Below, one piece after another: positions 4,530 through 11,872 of a stretch of DNA of 18,125 bases. The notes beneath the pieces are model-generated. The model was not told the DNA's origin. It was given only the letters and a program-made list of their open reading frames with translations, and did not search any database. The stretch comes from Congregicoccus sp964517665 (GTDB taxonomy: Bacteria > Verrucomicrobiota > Verrucomicrobiia > Opitutales > Opitutaceae), in assembly GCA_964517665.1 (NCBI GenBank), contig CAZFCY010000101.1, positions 1 to 18,125 on the forward strand. Reading direction: 5' to 3'. Each line of letters starts with the position of its first letter. Position 1 is the stretch's first letter. Made by a program: the position numbers and the translations under genes.

Positions 4530-6260
4530 TCACCGCCTGACCTTCGAGCCGCGGTAGAGGCGGCTGCGGAAGACGGTGGAGGGCTCGCCTTCGAGCGAGG
4601 CGAAGACGGCGGAGTATTGATAATCGAAACCCTCGATTTTCTTGCGCTCGATGCGCTGGTCGATGAACCGCTCGATGGCGAAGGCGTATTTCATCTCGTC
4701 CTCGGTCAGGAGCGTGAAGGCGTCGCCCTCGGATTGCGCGCGGCCGGTGCGGCCGATGCGGTGGACGTAATCCTCCGGGTGCTGCGGGGTGTCGAAATTG
4801 ACGACGTGGGAGATGCCCTGGATATCGAGTCCGCGCGCGGCCACGTCGGTCGCGACGAGCATTTCGTATTTGCCGGACTTGAAGCCCAGGAGCGCCTCGG
4901 TGCGCTCGGCCTGCGTGCGGTTCGAGTGCATGACCGCGACCTTGTGCTTCTCGCGCTCGAGGCGGCTGGCGACGAAATCGGCGCCGTGCTTGGTGCGGCA
5001 GAAGATGAGCACGCTCTCGTAGTTCGTGTCCTCGAGCAGCTTCTTCAACAGATCGAACTTCTGCGACTCGATGACGGGATAAAACGCGTGGGAAACCGTC
5101 TCCGCGGCCGAGCGCCGGCGGCCGATCTCGATCGTGTGCGGATCGCGCAGGCACCATTCCGTGAGTTTCTCCAACTCCGGCGGGATCGTGGCCGAGAAGA
5201 AGAGCGTCTGCCGCTCCTTCGGGCACATCGCGATGATGCGCTTCACGTCGGGCAGGAAACCCATGTCGAGCATGCGATCGACCTCGTCGAGGACGAGGTA
5301 CTGGATGCCGCTGAGCGAGAAGCTGCGTTGCTCGATATGGTCGAGCAGGCGGCCGGGGGTCGCCACGATGATGTCGAGGCCGGAGGCGATGGCGTCGCGT
5401 TGCGGGCCGTAGCCGACGCCGCCGTAGATGACCGTCGTGTTCAGGTTGGTGAACTTGCTGTAGGTGTGCATCGCCTCGTCGACCTGAAGCGCGAGTTCGC
5501 GCGTCGGCTCGAGGATGAGGCAGCGCAGCGTGCCGTGCTCGCCGAGCTTCTGCAGGATCGGGAGGCTGAAGGCGGCGGTCTTGCCGGTGCCGGTCTGGGC
5601 CGATCCGATGACATCGCGCTCCTGAAGGATGAACGGAATCGCCTCGGATTGGATCGGCGTCGGTTGCGTGTAGCCCTTCGCCTCGGCGGCGGCGGCGATG
5701 GCGGGCACGAGGCCGAGGCCGATGAACTCGTTGTCCTCCGAGATGGGAGGAATCTCGATCGGCTCCGGCGGGACAAACGGCTTCGCCGCGACAACGGGAG
5801 CGGGCGTGGACGCCGGCGCGGGACCGGCGTTTTCGCCATCCTCCTCGCGGCGGCGCGGATGCGCGCGTTCGCCTGAAGGATGCGCTTCGCCTTCGCGGCG
5901 GCGGTCGCCACGCTCGTCGCGCTCACGACGATCGCCTCCGCGTCCGCGCCGGCGGCGGCCTCCCTTGCGCTCGCCTTCGGGAGCGCCGCCTTCGCGGGCG
6001 CCCTCGGGGCGAAACTCGTTGCGGCGGGACGGGCTGCGCTCGCCGGATTTCGCGGGAGTCGCGGAGCCGTCGCGTGGCGCGCCGCGATCGCGTCGCTGGC
6101 GCCGCGGCCGTTCGCCGTCGGGCTTGCCTTCGGCGGAGCCGCGTTTCGAACCCGGGTGGGTTTTGGCGCGCCCAGGTTGGGCGGATTTGGACTGTGAATC
6201 CCCTGCGGGGCGGTCCTTTTTGGCGGGACCGAAGAGTTTACCGATGATTTTTCGAAGCAT
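4530..6260 (-). CDS. DEAD-box ATP-dependent RNA helicase, RhlE-like
   Basis: 576-aa ATP-dependent RNA helicase, likely used in RNA remodelling, ribosome assembly or mRNA turnover. Helicase motifs in order: Q motif PTPIQ (200-204), motif I AQTGTGKT (221-228), Ia PTRELA (252-257), Ib TPGR (301-304), motif II DEVD (325-328, instead of DEAD), III SAT (356-358), V ATDVAARGLD (470-479) and VI HRIGRTGR (500-507). Unlike typical RhlE, the charged low-complexity tail is at the N-terminus: about residues 12-165 are rich in Arg, Gly, Glu and Pro with 'GRRRRGRGG'-type stretches, probably disordered and RNA-binding. The C-terminus after the core is short. ATG 6260 is supported by MLRKIIGKLF, an amphipathic start; no Shine-Dalgarno sequence is seen. 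It is divergent from sufS. Confidence 0.93.
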   Translation of the reverse strand: MLRKIIGKLFGPAKKDRPAGDSQSKSAQPGRAKTHPGSKRGSAEGKPDGERPRRQRRDRGAPRDGSATPAKSGERSPSRRNEFRPEGAREGGAPEGERKGGRRRRGRGGDRRERDERGDRRREGEAHPSGERAHPRRREEDGENAGPAPASTPAPVVAAKPFVPPEPIEIPPISEDNEFIGLGLVPAIAAAAEAKGYTQPTPIQSEAIPFILQERDVIGSAQTGTGKTAAFSLPILQKLGEHGTLRCLILEPTRELALQVDEAMHTYSKFTNLNTTVIYGGVGYGPQRDAIASGLDIIVATPGRLLDHIEQRSFSLSGIQYLVLDEVDRMLDMGFLPDVKRIIAMCPKERQTLFFSATIPPELEKLTEWCLRDPHTIEIGRRRSAAETVSHAFYPVIESQKFDLLKKLLEDTNYESVLIFCRTKHGADFVASRLEREKHKVAVMHSNRTQAERTEALLGFKSGKYEMLVATDVAARGLDIQGISHVVNFDTPQHPEDYVHRIGRTGRAQSEGDAFTLLTEDEMKYAFAIERFIDQRIERKKIEGFDYQYSAVFASLEGEPSTVFRSRLYRGSKVRR

Positions 6261-6574
6261 GGAACCAGGCAGGCGCAGTGTGCGCCCGGGAAGCAGCCGG
6301 CGGGTTCTGGCGCCTGCGCAAAACTGCGCGTGGCATCCTGCCGCACCGGCGGCGTAAGAGACGACATCTGCCCCGGCGCGCGCGCGGTGTCAACGGCGCC
6401 CTTTGGGCCCCGATCAAAGGGCGTGATTGGAAGCGTGGGCGCCGCGAAGGCGGTCGGGCGGGTTCCCCTGCCCGTGTTTCGAGGCCAGGCCGGCGCATGC
6501 GCCTTTGATCCCGATCAAGCGAAGCGTCCAATCCGCTGGCACGCGGGCGCGAATCGAGTAGGATTTTCACTTCC
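6261..6574. other. divergent control region, helicase / sufS
   Basis: No gene is supported in these 314 bp. Structures seen: GCGCA-AAAC-TGCGC (6316-6329), a 9-bp perfect stem CGCCCTTTG (6397-6405) / CAAAGGGCG (6415-6423), and the FNR-type palindrome at 6505-6518. AGGA at 6560-6563 can serve as ribosome-binding site for sufS. Confidence 0.5.
6505..6518. promoter_or_regulatory. FNR/CRP-family type palindrome
   Basis: TTGATCCCGATCAA is a perfect match to the TTGAT-N4-ATCAA consensus of FNR/ANR-type regulators, centred 63 bp before the sufS start codon. TAGGAT at 6559-6564 is a possible weak -10. That the site is used, and by which regulator, is inference; no regulator gene is in the window. Confidence 0.45.
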
Positions 6575-7849
6575 ATGGCCGACCCTCTTTCCGCATCCAC
6601 CGCCGCCGCGCCGGCTCCGGTCGCCGCCTTCCCGATCGACGTGGAGGCCGCGCGCCGGGATTTTCCGATCCTCGACGCGCGCATCGGCGGCAAGCCGTTG
6701 ATTTATTTCGACAACGCCGCGACCACCCACAAACCGCAGGCGGTCATCGATGTGATCCAGCGTTTTTACATGTTGCAGAACGCGAACATCCACCGCGGCG
6801 TTCACTACCTGAGCCAGCAGGCGACCGATCGCTACGAGGAGGCGCGGGCGCGGATCGCGCGGTTTTTCAACGCCGCTTCGTCCGACGAGATCGTGTTCGT
6901 CCGCGGCGCGACCGAGGCGATCAACCTCGTCGCCAACACCTGGGGCGCGCGATTCCTGCGCGAGGGTGACGAGATTCTCATCACCGAGATGGAGCATCAC
7001 GCCAACATCGTGCCGTGGCAGCTCATCGCGAAGCGCACCGGCGCGCGGCTGCGCGTGGCGCCGATCACGGACGAGGGCGACGTCGATCTCGCGGCGTTTC
7101 GCAATCTGCTCGGCGCGCGCACGAAGCTCGTCGCGTTTCCACACATCTCCAACGCCCTCGGCACGATCAACCCGGTGGGCGAGATGATCGCGGCGGCGAA
7201 GTCCGCCGGCGCGGTCGTGTTGCTCGATGGCGCGCAGTCCGCGCCGCATCTGCCGGTCGACGTGCAGGAACTCGGGTGCGATTTCTACGTCTGCTCCGGC
7301 CACAAGGTTTACGGCCCCACCGGCATCGGCATTCTCCACGGCCGCATGGCGCTGCTCGAGTCGATGCCCCCCTGGGAGGGCGGCGGCGACATGATCCAGA
7401 AAGTGACCTTCGAGGAAACGACCTTCAAGGCTCCCCCCTCGCGCTTCGAGGCGGGCACGCCGCACATCAGCGGCGCGATCGGGTTCGCCGCGGCGATCGA
7501 TTATCTCGACCGGCTCGGGCGCGACCGCATCGCCGCGCACGAGGACGATGTGATCGCCTACGGCGTCGAGCGGCTGTCCGCCCTGCCGGGCCTGCGCATC
7601 GTCGGCACGCCGCGGCATCGCGCCGGCGCCATTTCGTTCGTGATGGACGGCGTGCACCCGCACGACATCGGCACCATCCTCGACAACCAGGGCGTGGCCA
7701 TCCGCGCGGGCCATCACTGCGCCCAGCCGCTCATGCGCCGTCTCGGCCTCGCGGCCACGGCGCGCGCCTCGTTCGGCCTCTACAACACGCGAGCCGAAGT
7801 GGACGCGCTCGTGACGGCGCTCGATCGCGTGCGGCAGTTGTTCTCTTAG
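6575..7849 (+). CDS. sufS: cysteine desulfurase SufS
   Basis: 424-aa PLP-dependent group II cysteine desulfurase that removes sulfur from L-cysteine as an enzyme persulfide for Fe-S cluster assembly in the cytoplasm. Family landmarks: 'YFDNAATTHKP' (44-54), 'RGVHYLSQQAT' (74-84), 'EMEHHANIVPW' (138-148), 'DGAQSAPH' (218-225), the PLP lysine in SGHK (K244), and the active-site cysteine in 'RAGHHCAQP' (C382). The first 20 residues are an Ala/Pro-rich extension. AGGA 11 nt upstream supports ATG 6575. It lies 126 bp upstream of sufU on the same strand, and the two probably work as a pair. The region upstream has an FNR-type palindrome. Confidence 0.96.
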   Translation: MADPLSASTAAAPAPVAAFPIDVEAARRDFPILDARIGGKPLIYFDNAATTHKPQAVIDVIQRFYMLQNANIHRGVHYLSQQATDRYEEARARIARFFNAASSDEIVFVRGATEAINLVANTWGARFLREGDEILITEMEHHANIVPWQLIAKRTGARLRVAPITDEGDVDLAAFRNLLGARTKLVAFPHISNALGTINPVGEMIAAAKSAGAVVLLDGAQSAPHLPVDVQELGCDFYVCSGHKVYGPTGIGILHGRMALLESMPPWEGGGDMIQKVTFEETTFKAPPSRFEAGTPHISGAIGFAAAIDYLDRLGRDRIAAHEDDVIAYGVERLSALPGLRIVGTPRHRAGAISFVMDGVHPHDIGTILDNQGVAIRAGHHCAQPLMRRLGLAATARASFGLYNTRAEVDALVTALDRVRQLFS

Positions 7850-7975
7850 GGATTGAGGGAGTGAGGGGACGGTAGGAAACGATTTCGGGGCCCTCAGTTG
7901 CACGACCGTTTTTCCTCCTCTTCTCTCGCTCCCCTCACTCCCTTGCTCCCTCATTCCCTCGCTCCCTTTTCACCC
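7847..7975. repeat. purine/pyrimidine low-complexity repeat pair between sufS and sufU
   Basis: After the sufS stop comes GATTGAGGGAGTGAGGGGA, and before the sufU start comes a pyrimidine tract of degenerate 8-9 bp units ending CCC (7923-7970). AGGGAGTGAGGGG (7856-7868) is the exact reverse complement of CCCCTCACTCCCT (7931-7943), giving a 13-bp inverted repeat with a 62-nt loop. Stops at 7847, 7854 and 7873 cover the three frames. It may influence sufU translation, since the sufU start lacks a Shine-Dalgarno sequence. Confidence 0.7.
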
Positions 7976-8431
7976 ATGTCCGACCTCGACGACCTCTATC
8001 AGGAGATCATCCTCGATCACAACCGGCGCCCGCGCAATTACGGGCCGATGCCCGACGCGACGCACCAGGCGGACGGGCACAACCCGCTTTGCGGCGACGA
8101 GGTGACGGTGTTTCTCCATCTCGATGGCGACACCATCTCGAACATCTCCTTCGACGGCCAGGGTTGCGCCATCTCGAAAGCCTCGGCCTCGCTCATGACC
8201 ACGCGGCTCAAGGGCCGTTCGCTCGACGAGGCGAACAAGCTTCTCGAGGAGGTGCGCGCGCTGTTGACCGCGCGCGAGGAGACCACGCCCGATCTCGAAT
8301 CGCTCGGCGATCTCGCCGCGCTGGCGGGGGTGCGGAAGTTTGCCGTGCGGGTGAAGTGCGCGACCCTCGCCTGGCACACGCTCGAGGCCGCGCTCACCGG
8401 CCGGAAACAGGTTTCGACCGAGGACGAATGA
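7976..8431 (+). CDS. sufU: SufU-type Fe-S assembly sulfur acceptor
   Basis: 151-aa SufU/IscU-like protein. In SufU systems it is a zinc-dependent sulfurtransferase that takes the persulfide sulfur from SufS and passes it to the SufBCD scaffold. The zinc or cluster ligands are all present: C39 and D41 in 'NPLCGDE', C64 in 'GQGCAIS', and C128 in 'VKCATLAWH'. The long insert between the second and third cysteines is the SufU hallmark separating it from IscU. N-terminal 'LYQEIILDHNRRPRN' is family-typical. ATG 7976 is chosen because codons further upstream only translate a Ser/Leu/Pro repeat. Neighbours are sufS upstream and a convergent PAS protein; sufBCD are not in the window. Confidence 0.95.
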   Translation: MSDLDDLYQEIILDHNRRPRNYGPMPDATHQADGHNPLCGDEVTVFLHLDGDTISNISFDGQGCAISKASASLMTTRLKGRSLDEANKLLEEVRALLTAREETTPDLESLGDLAALAGVRKFAVRVKCATLAWHTLEAALTGRKQVSTEDE

Positions 8432-8438
8432 GCCGGGG

Positions 8439-8466
8439 CCGCCGTATCCGGAATCCGGGTACGCGG
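8439..8466. terminator. bidirectional hairpin between sufU and the PAS gene
   Basis: CCG-CGTATCCGG pairs with CCGGGTACGCGG around an AAT loop (12 pairs, one bulged C, one G-T pair). It lies between the convergent stops of sufU (8431) and the PAS gene (8467) and probably ends both transcripts, although no strong T-run follows. Confidence 0.55.
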
Positions 8467-9003
8467 TCAGGCTTGTTTCGGCGCGCCCCTGCCGTCCTCG
8501 ATCGCGCGGATCTCGACGCGCGCGAAGAGCCGGCCGCGAATCGGGAACGGCGTGGCCACGATGTCGAAATCCAGCCGCGCGTCCCGCCCGCGCCATTCGG
8601 CCTCCATGTTCACGCCGGTGGCGCATGCGTGGCCGGCGAGCGCGAGCAGGGTCGAGTTCACCGTGCCGCAAATGCAGCAGGAGGGATGCGTGCCGCAACC
8701 CGAGGTGTCCTCGGTGGCGTGGACGCAACCGAGCGCCTCGCCGATCCGCAGGCCGAGGAGATCGCCGGGCGCCGCGGCCCGCGTGAAACGCAGGAAGGCC
8801 TCGTCGGCATGGACGATCTGGCGCGACTCGTTCACCACCGCCACGGCGGAGCCGGCGGAATCGGAGCGTCCGGCTCCGGCCTGCGCGGCGGCGACCATCG
8901 CGTGTTCCTCGCGGATGCGTTCGAAGTCCTCGCGCGCGGAGGGCGCGAATCGAGTGGGAGGCGTCAGGGCGAAATCCATGGCCGGTCTGGTTCGGGCCAT
9001 CAT
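8467..9003 (-). CDS. stand-alone Cys-rich PAS-domain protein
   Basis: 178-aa cytoplasmic protein with no output domain. Residues 25-45 look helical. A PAS-like fold follows from about 50 ('AVAVVNESRQIVHADEAFLRF') to 167. In its middle is a cysteine cluster, 'ALGCVHA' (C93, H95) then 'GCGTHPSCCICG' (C103, C109, C110, C112), with C127 further on. PAS sensors carrying 'GC.HA......GCG....C..CG' are known; the cysteines could bind metal, a cluster or haem, or act as thiol switches, but none of this is shown by sequence. Two Met codons open the frame and a third at codon 9 is also possible. It is convergent with sufU. With no kinase, cyclase or DNA-binding part it must act through a partner. Confidence 0.75.
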   Translation of the reverse strand: MMARTRPAMDFALTPPTRFAPSAREDFERIREEHAMVAAAQAGAGRSDSAGSAVAVVNESRQIVHADEAFLRFTRAAAPGDLLGLRIGEALGCVHATEDTSGCGTHPSCCICGTVNSTLLALAGHACATGVNMEAEWRGRDARLDFDIVATPFPIRGRLFARVEIRAIEDGRGAPKQA

Positions 9004-9137
9004 AGCCGGACATCGGCCGGCCGGCCGCGCGCGGGTTGCGGTTTGTCCCGCGCGGGTTGTTTCTGTGTGGACAAAAGCTCGGGGCCGAAATCCCTTTCGC
9101 CGCGCCGGATCCCTCCACGAGTTCGATTCCGGCGGTC

Positions 9138-10040
9138 GTGAACGCGTCTCCCATCTCCCCGCCGCCGACCCGCGCGAGCGCGATCGGCCTGCTGCTGCTC
9201 AGCGCCTTCCTCTGGAGTCTCGGCGGACTGCTGATCAAGGGCGTCGATTGGAGCGCGCCGGCCATCGCGGCCACGCGCAGCGCGATCGCGGCGCTCACGA
9301 TCGCGGTGTTCTATCGCGGGCGGCTGCGCTTCACGTGGTCGCGCTGGCAGATCGCGGGCGCGGTCGCCTATGCGGCGACGGTGATGCTCTTTGTCATCGC
9401 GAACAAACTCACCACCGCCGCGAACGCGATCCTGTTGCAATACACGGCGCCGGTTTACATCGCGCTGGCCGCGCCGTGGTTTCTCGGCGAGCCGAGCCGG
9501 CGGCGCGACTGGCTCGTGATCGCCGTCACCCTGTGCGGGATGGCGCTGTTTTTTGTCGACCGGCTGAGCACGCGCGGGATCGCGGGCAACCTCGCCGCGA
9601 TCGGAAGCGGAGTTTCCTTCGCCGCGCTGGCGCTGTTTTTGCGCAAGCAGAAGGACGGCTCGGCGGTGGAATCGATCGTGCTGGGAAACGTTCTCGCGGC
9701 GCTCGTCGGCCTGCCGTTTGTCCGCGGGCCGTTTCCCGACGCGGCGGGGTGGGGCATCCTTGTGGTTCTCGGGGTGATCCAACTGGGCTTTTCCTACATC
9801 GCCTACGCCGTGGCGGTGCGCCGCGCCACGGCCATGGACGCGGCGCTCGTGCCCATGCTCGAGCCGATCCTGAACCCGGTCTGGGTGCTCCTTTTTCACG
9901 GCGAGCGACCCGGGCGCTGGGCGCTGGTCGGCGGCGCGATCGTCGTCGGCGCCGTGGCCGCGCGGGGCGCGCTTTCCGTGCGCGAGCGCCCGCGCGCCGC
10001 GCCGCCGAGGCCGGGCGCGTTTCCGTCGGCGACGACATAG
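9138..10040 (+). CDS. EamA/DMT-family permease
   Basis: 300-aa inner-membrane transporter of the drug/metabolite (EamA) superfamily, made of two five-helix repeats (10 predicted helices). The first repeat begins 'GLLLLSAFLWSLGGLLIKG' and contains 'LLQYTAPVYIALAAPWFLGE', the usual helix-4 'QYTAPV....LGE' pattern. The second repeat ends 'AALVPMLEPILNPVWVLLFHGE', the equivalent motif of helix 9. Substrate is unknown; relatives export amino acids or metabolites. GTG 9138 is preferred because it puts the first helix about 15 residues from the start; ATG 9036 would add 34 residues of low-quality sequence. No strong ribosome-binding site is seen at either. It is monocistronic by spacing. Confidence 0.85.
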   Translation: MNASPISPPPTRASAIGLLLLSAFLWSLGGLLIKGVDWSAPAIAATRSAIAALTIAVFYRGRLRFTWSRWQIAGAVAYAATVMLFVIANKLTTAANAILLQYTAPVYIALAAPWFLGEPSRRRDWLVIAVTLCGMALFFVDRLSTRGIAGNLAAIGSGVSFAALALFLRKQKDGSAVESIVLGNVLAALVGLPFVRGPFPDAAGWGILVVLGVIQLGFSYIAYAVAVRRATAMDAALVPMLEPILNPVWVLLFHGERPGRWALVGGAIVVGAVAARGALSVRERPRAAPPRPGAFPSATT

Positions 10041-10080
10041 CGCGCGCGTCGGGCGGATTTTCCGTGGGGCGCGCTTCCTT
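10039..10080 (+). terminator. possible terminator after the EamA gene
   Basis: AGCGCGC (10039-10045) pairs with GCGCGCT (10069-10075); inside is a small CGGA-TTT-TCCG stem. The outer stem is followed by TCCTTTT. It begins on the stop codon of the permease gene. Confidence 0.4.
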
Positions 10081-10176
10081 TTCGGATTGGAATGCCGGCC
10101 CTTCCTTCGAAGGATCGCGGTTTTCGCGCGCGCCTTGCCGGGCCGCGCGGCCTCACCACCTTCCCGTATACGATCG

Positions 10177-11127
10177 ATGCAATCCTACCCGACCTGGGCG
10201 TGGCTTTTATTTCTGACGTTCATTGCCGCGATGCTGGCGCTCGATCTCGGCGTGTTTCATCGCAAAACCAAGGTGGTCGGCATGCGCGAGGCCCTGGGAT
10301 GGTGCGTCGTGTGGGTGTCGCTCGCGCTGGCGTTCAACGTTCTCGTCTATTTCTGGCACGGAAAGACCGCCGCCCTCGAGTTTCTCGCGGGGTACGTCGT
10401 GGAGCTGAGCCTGAGCGTGGACAACGTTTTCGTTTTCATCCTCATCTTCACCTACTTCCGGGTCCCGCCGGCGTATCACCACCGCGTGCTTTTCTGGGGC
10501 ATCCTCGGCGCGGTCGTGATGCGGGCGATTTTCATTTTCGCGGGCATCGCCATCCTCGAGCGCTTCCACTGGGTGATCTATGTCTTCGGCGCGTTTCTCG
10601 TCTATACCGGCATCAAGATGGCGATCCCGAAAAAGGAGGAGATTCATCCCGACAACAATCCGGTGATCAGAATCTTCCGGCGGATCTTTCCGGTCACGCC
10701 CGGGTATCGCGAGGAACGCTTTTTCGTCCGGGAAAACGGCCGGTTGTTCGCCACGCCGCTCGCCGTCGTCCTGCTTGTGGTGGAGAGCACCGATCTCGTC
10801 TTCGCGACCGATTCGATCCCGGCGATCCTCGCGATCACGCACGACGCTTTCATCGTCTTCACGTCGAACATCTTCGCGATCCTCGGGTTGCGGTCCTTCT
10901 ACTTCGCGCTTTCCGGGGTCATGCAGATGTTTCGCTTCCTCTCCTACGGCCTGGCTGCGGTGCTGGTCTTTATCGGCGTGAAGATGCTGGTCTCCGGTTA
11001 TTACCACATCGCGATCGAGCTTTCCCTCGGTGTCATCGTCGGCGTCCTTGCCCTCTCGGTCGCTCTCTCGCTGATCTTTCCCGCGGAAAAAACCGCCGAA
11101 GACGCGCCGCTCCCGCCGGCGGAATAG
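10177..11127 (+). CDS. TerC-family integral membrane protein
   Basis: 316-aa TerC/Alx-type inner-membrane protein, a family linked to tellurite resistance, and in several bacteria to manganese export and metalation of secreted proteins. Predicted helices carry the conserved acidic residues: D23 in 'LALDLGVFH', E76 and D82 in 'VVELSLSVDNVFVF', and E203, D206 and D212 in 'VESTDLVFATDSIPA'. A cytoplasmic loop (about 150-190, 'PKKEEIHPDNNPV..I') is typical. ATG 10177 is selected because the protein then starts at the usual MQSY..WAWLLF; the frame is open further upstream but not family-like, and no Shine-Dalgarno sequence is evident. I looked for a yybP-ykoY (Mn) riboswitch in the 136-bp leader and saw none. 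Confidence 0.92.
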   Translation: MQSYPTWAWLLFLTFIAAMLALDLGVFHRKTKVVGMREALGWCVVWVSLALAFNVLVYFWHGKTAALEFLAGYVVELSLSVDNVFVFILIFTYFRVPPAYHHRVLFWGILGAVVMRAIFIFAGIAILERFHWVIYVFGAFLVYTGIKMAIPKKEEIHPDNNPVIRIFRRIFPVTPGYREERFFVRENGRLFATPLAVVLLVVESTDLVFATDSIPAILAITHDAFIVFTSNIFAILGLRSFYFALSGVMQMFRFLSYGLAAVLVFIGVKMLVSGYYHIAIELSLGVIVGVLALSVALSLIFPAEKTAEDAPLPPAE

Positions 11128-11142
11128 CGCGCCTCGGAGAAA

Positions 11143-11168
11143 CGCGGACGAGCGTGTCCGCGCTCCTT
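11143..11168. terminator. REP-like hairpin / terminator after terC-family gene
   Basis: CGCGGAC, loop GAGCGT, GTCCGCG forms a perfect 7-bp stem, followed by CTCCTT. It lies 15 bp after the TerC stop, between convergent genes. The 3' CGCTCCT word is shared with the hairpins at 2354 and 12407, so it may be a dispersed element doubling as terminator. A 12-bp palindrome CCGGCGCGCCGG follows at 11171-11182. Confidence 0.5.
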
Positions 11169-11185
11169 CCCCGGCGCGCCGGCCT

Positions 11186-11671
11186 TCAGTGGGCCGCGGG
11201 CTTGACCGTGGGCCGCGCCGCCGCGCCCTCGCGTCCACGCCCCGCGCCAAAAGTATAGTAGTCGACCGAGAGCCGCCCCGGTCCGGCCGCGATGACGACG
11301 AGCAGCGTCATCAACACGAAGGCTGAAAACTCGAGTGATTGGCCCAGCGCGAAAAGCCCGTCGCTCGCGTGCAGCACGACCGCTCCGAGGAGAATCGGGA
11401 CCTGCGCCAGCGCGGCGATCCGCGTGAGCAACCCGAACGCCAGCATCACCCCGCCGGCCGTGTGCGCGATCGCCACGTAGTGCCCGACCAGCGCGGTGAA
11501 AAGCCACTCGTGGCTCGCCTCTCCCGTGAGCTGGCGGATCATGACGCCGCTCTCTCCGCCGAACAAAATCATGCCGCGAACAAACAAACCGACGCCGAGG
11601 TAGATGCGGAGCAGATCGAGCCAGATGTCCCTGCGCTCCTCGAGCCAGTGCGATAGCTGCTGCCATTTCAT
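11186..11671 (-). CDS. DoxX-family membrane protein
   Basis: 161-aa four-helix inner-membrane protein of the DoxX/DoxD-like family (helices about 16-35, 60-80, 85-103, 113-129). The motif GPGRLSVDYY (130-139) matches the 'G.G..SLD' end of the DoxX domain, and 'RIYLGVGLFVRG' near residue 22 matches its first helix. Relatives take part in redox and oxidative-stress complexes, but the exact role here is unknown. The start at 11671 is decided by a good ribosome-binding site, GGAGGA, six bases upstream on the minus strand; the longer frame upstream has none. It is convergent with the TerC gene and downstream of the signal peptidase gene, separated from it by the 42-bp palindrome. Confidence 0.88.
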   Translation of the reverse strand: MKWQQLSHWLEERRDIWLDLLRIYLGVGLFVRGMILFGGESGVMIRQLTGEASHEWLFTALVGHYVAIAHTAGGVMLAFGLLTRIAALAQVPILLGAVVLHASDGLFALGQSLEFSAFVLMTLLVVIAAGPGRLSVDYYTFGAGRGREGAAARPTVKPAAH

Positions 11672-11820
11672 GGCCTGTCCTCCAATTTTTCGGGTTAACT
11701 TCGGCAGCGGCAGAAATGCCGGCTGCCCGGGGTGACCCCAACCAATACTCTCGTCGGCAAACTTGTCAAAACCCCCGCTCGAAGCCAACGCCCGCCCGAA
11801 GCGTGAAATAGGGCAAATCA

Positions 11821-11862
11821 GAAGCCGCGTTTTTGTAACGTACGTTACAAAAACGCGGCTTC
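11821..11862. terminator. perfect 42-bp palindrome after the signal peptidase gene
   Basis: Both 21-base halves are exact reverse complements with no spacer. The left half is GAAGCCGCGTTTTTGTAACG plus T; the centre reads TGTAACGTACGTTACA. It starts 10 bp after the signal peptidase stop (11873-11875) on the minus strand and lies about 150 bp upstream of the DoxX start. As RNA it would be a very strong hairpin, so a terminator is likely; the AT-rich centre could also be an operator for DoxX. Confidence 0.6.
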
Positions 11863-11872
11863 CAGTCCTGCC

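Noticed and set aside
4269..5876. Plus-strand 535-aa frame opposite the helicase
   Set aside because: It is an antisense shadow of a helicase with all motifs intact, with GC-biased composition and no domain.
7898..7975. N-terminal extension of SufU from 7898
   Set aside because: The extra residues only translate the pyrimidine repeat (Ser/Leu/Pro), and SufU homology starts at the ATG at 7976.
10041..10176. Manganese (yybP-ykoY) riboswitch before the TerC-family gene
   Set aside because: TerC genes often carry one, but I see none of the conserved loop sequences in this leader, only GC-rich palindromes.
11672..11788. Longer 200-aa form of the DoxX protein
   Set aside because: The strong GGAGGA site six bases before ATG 11671 and the DoxX start pattern favour the short form.
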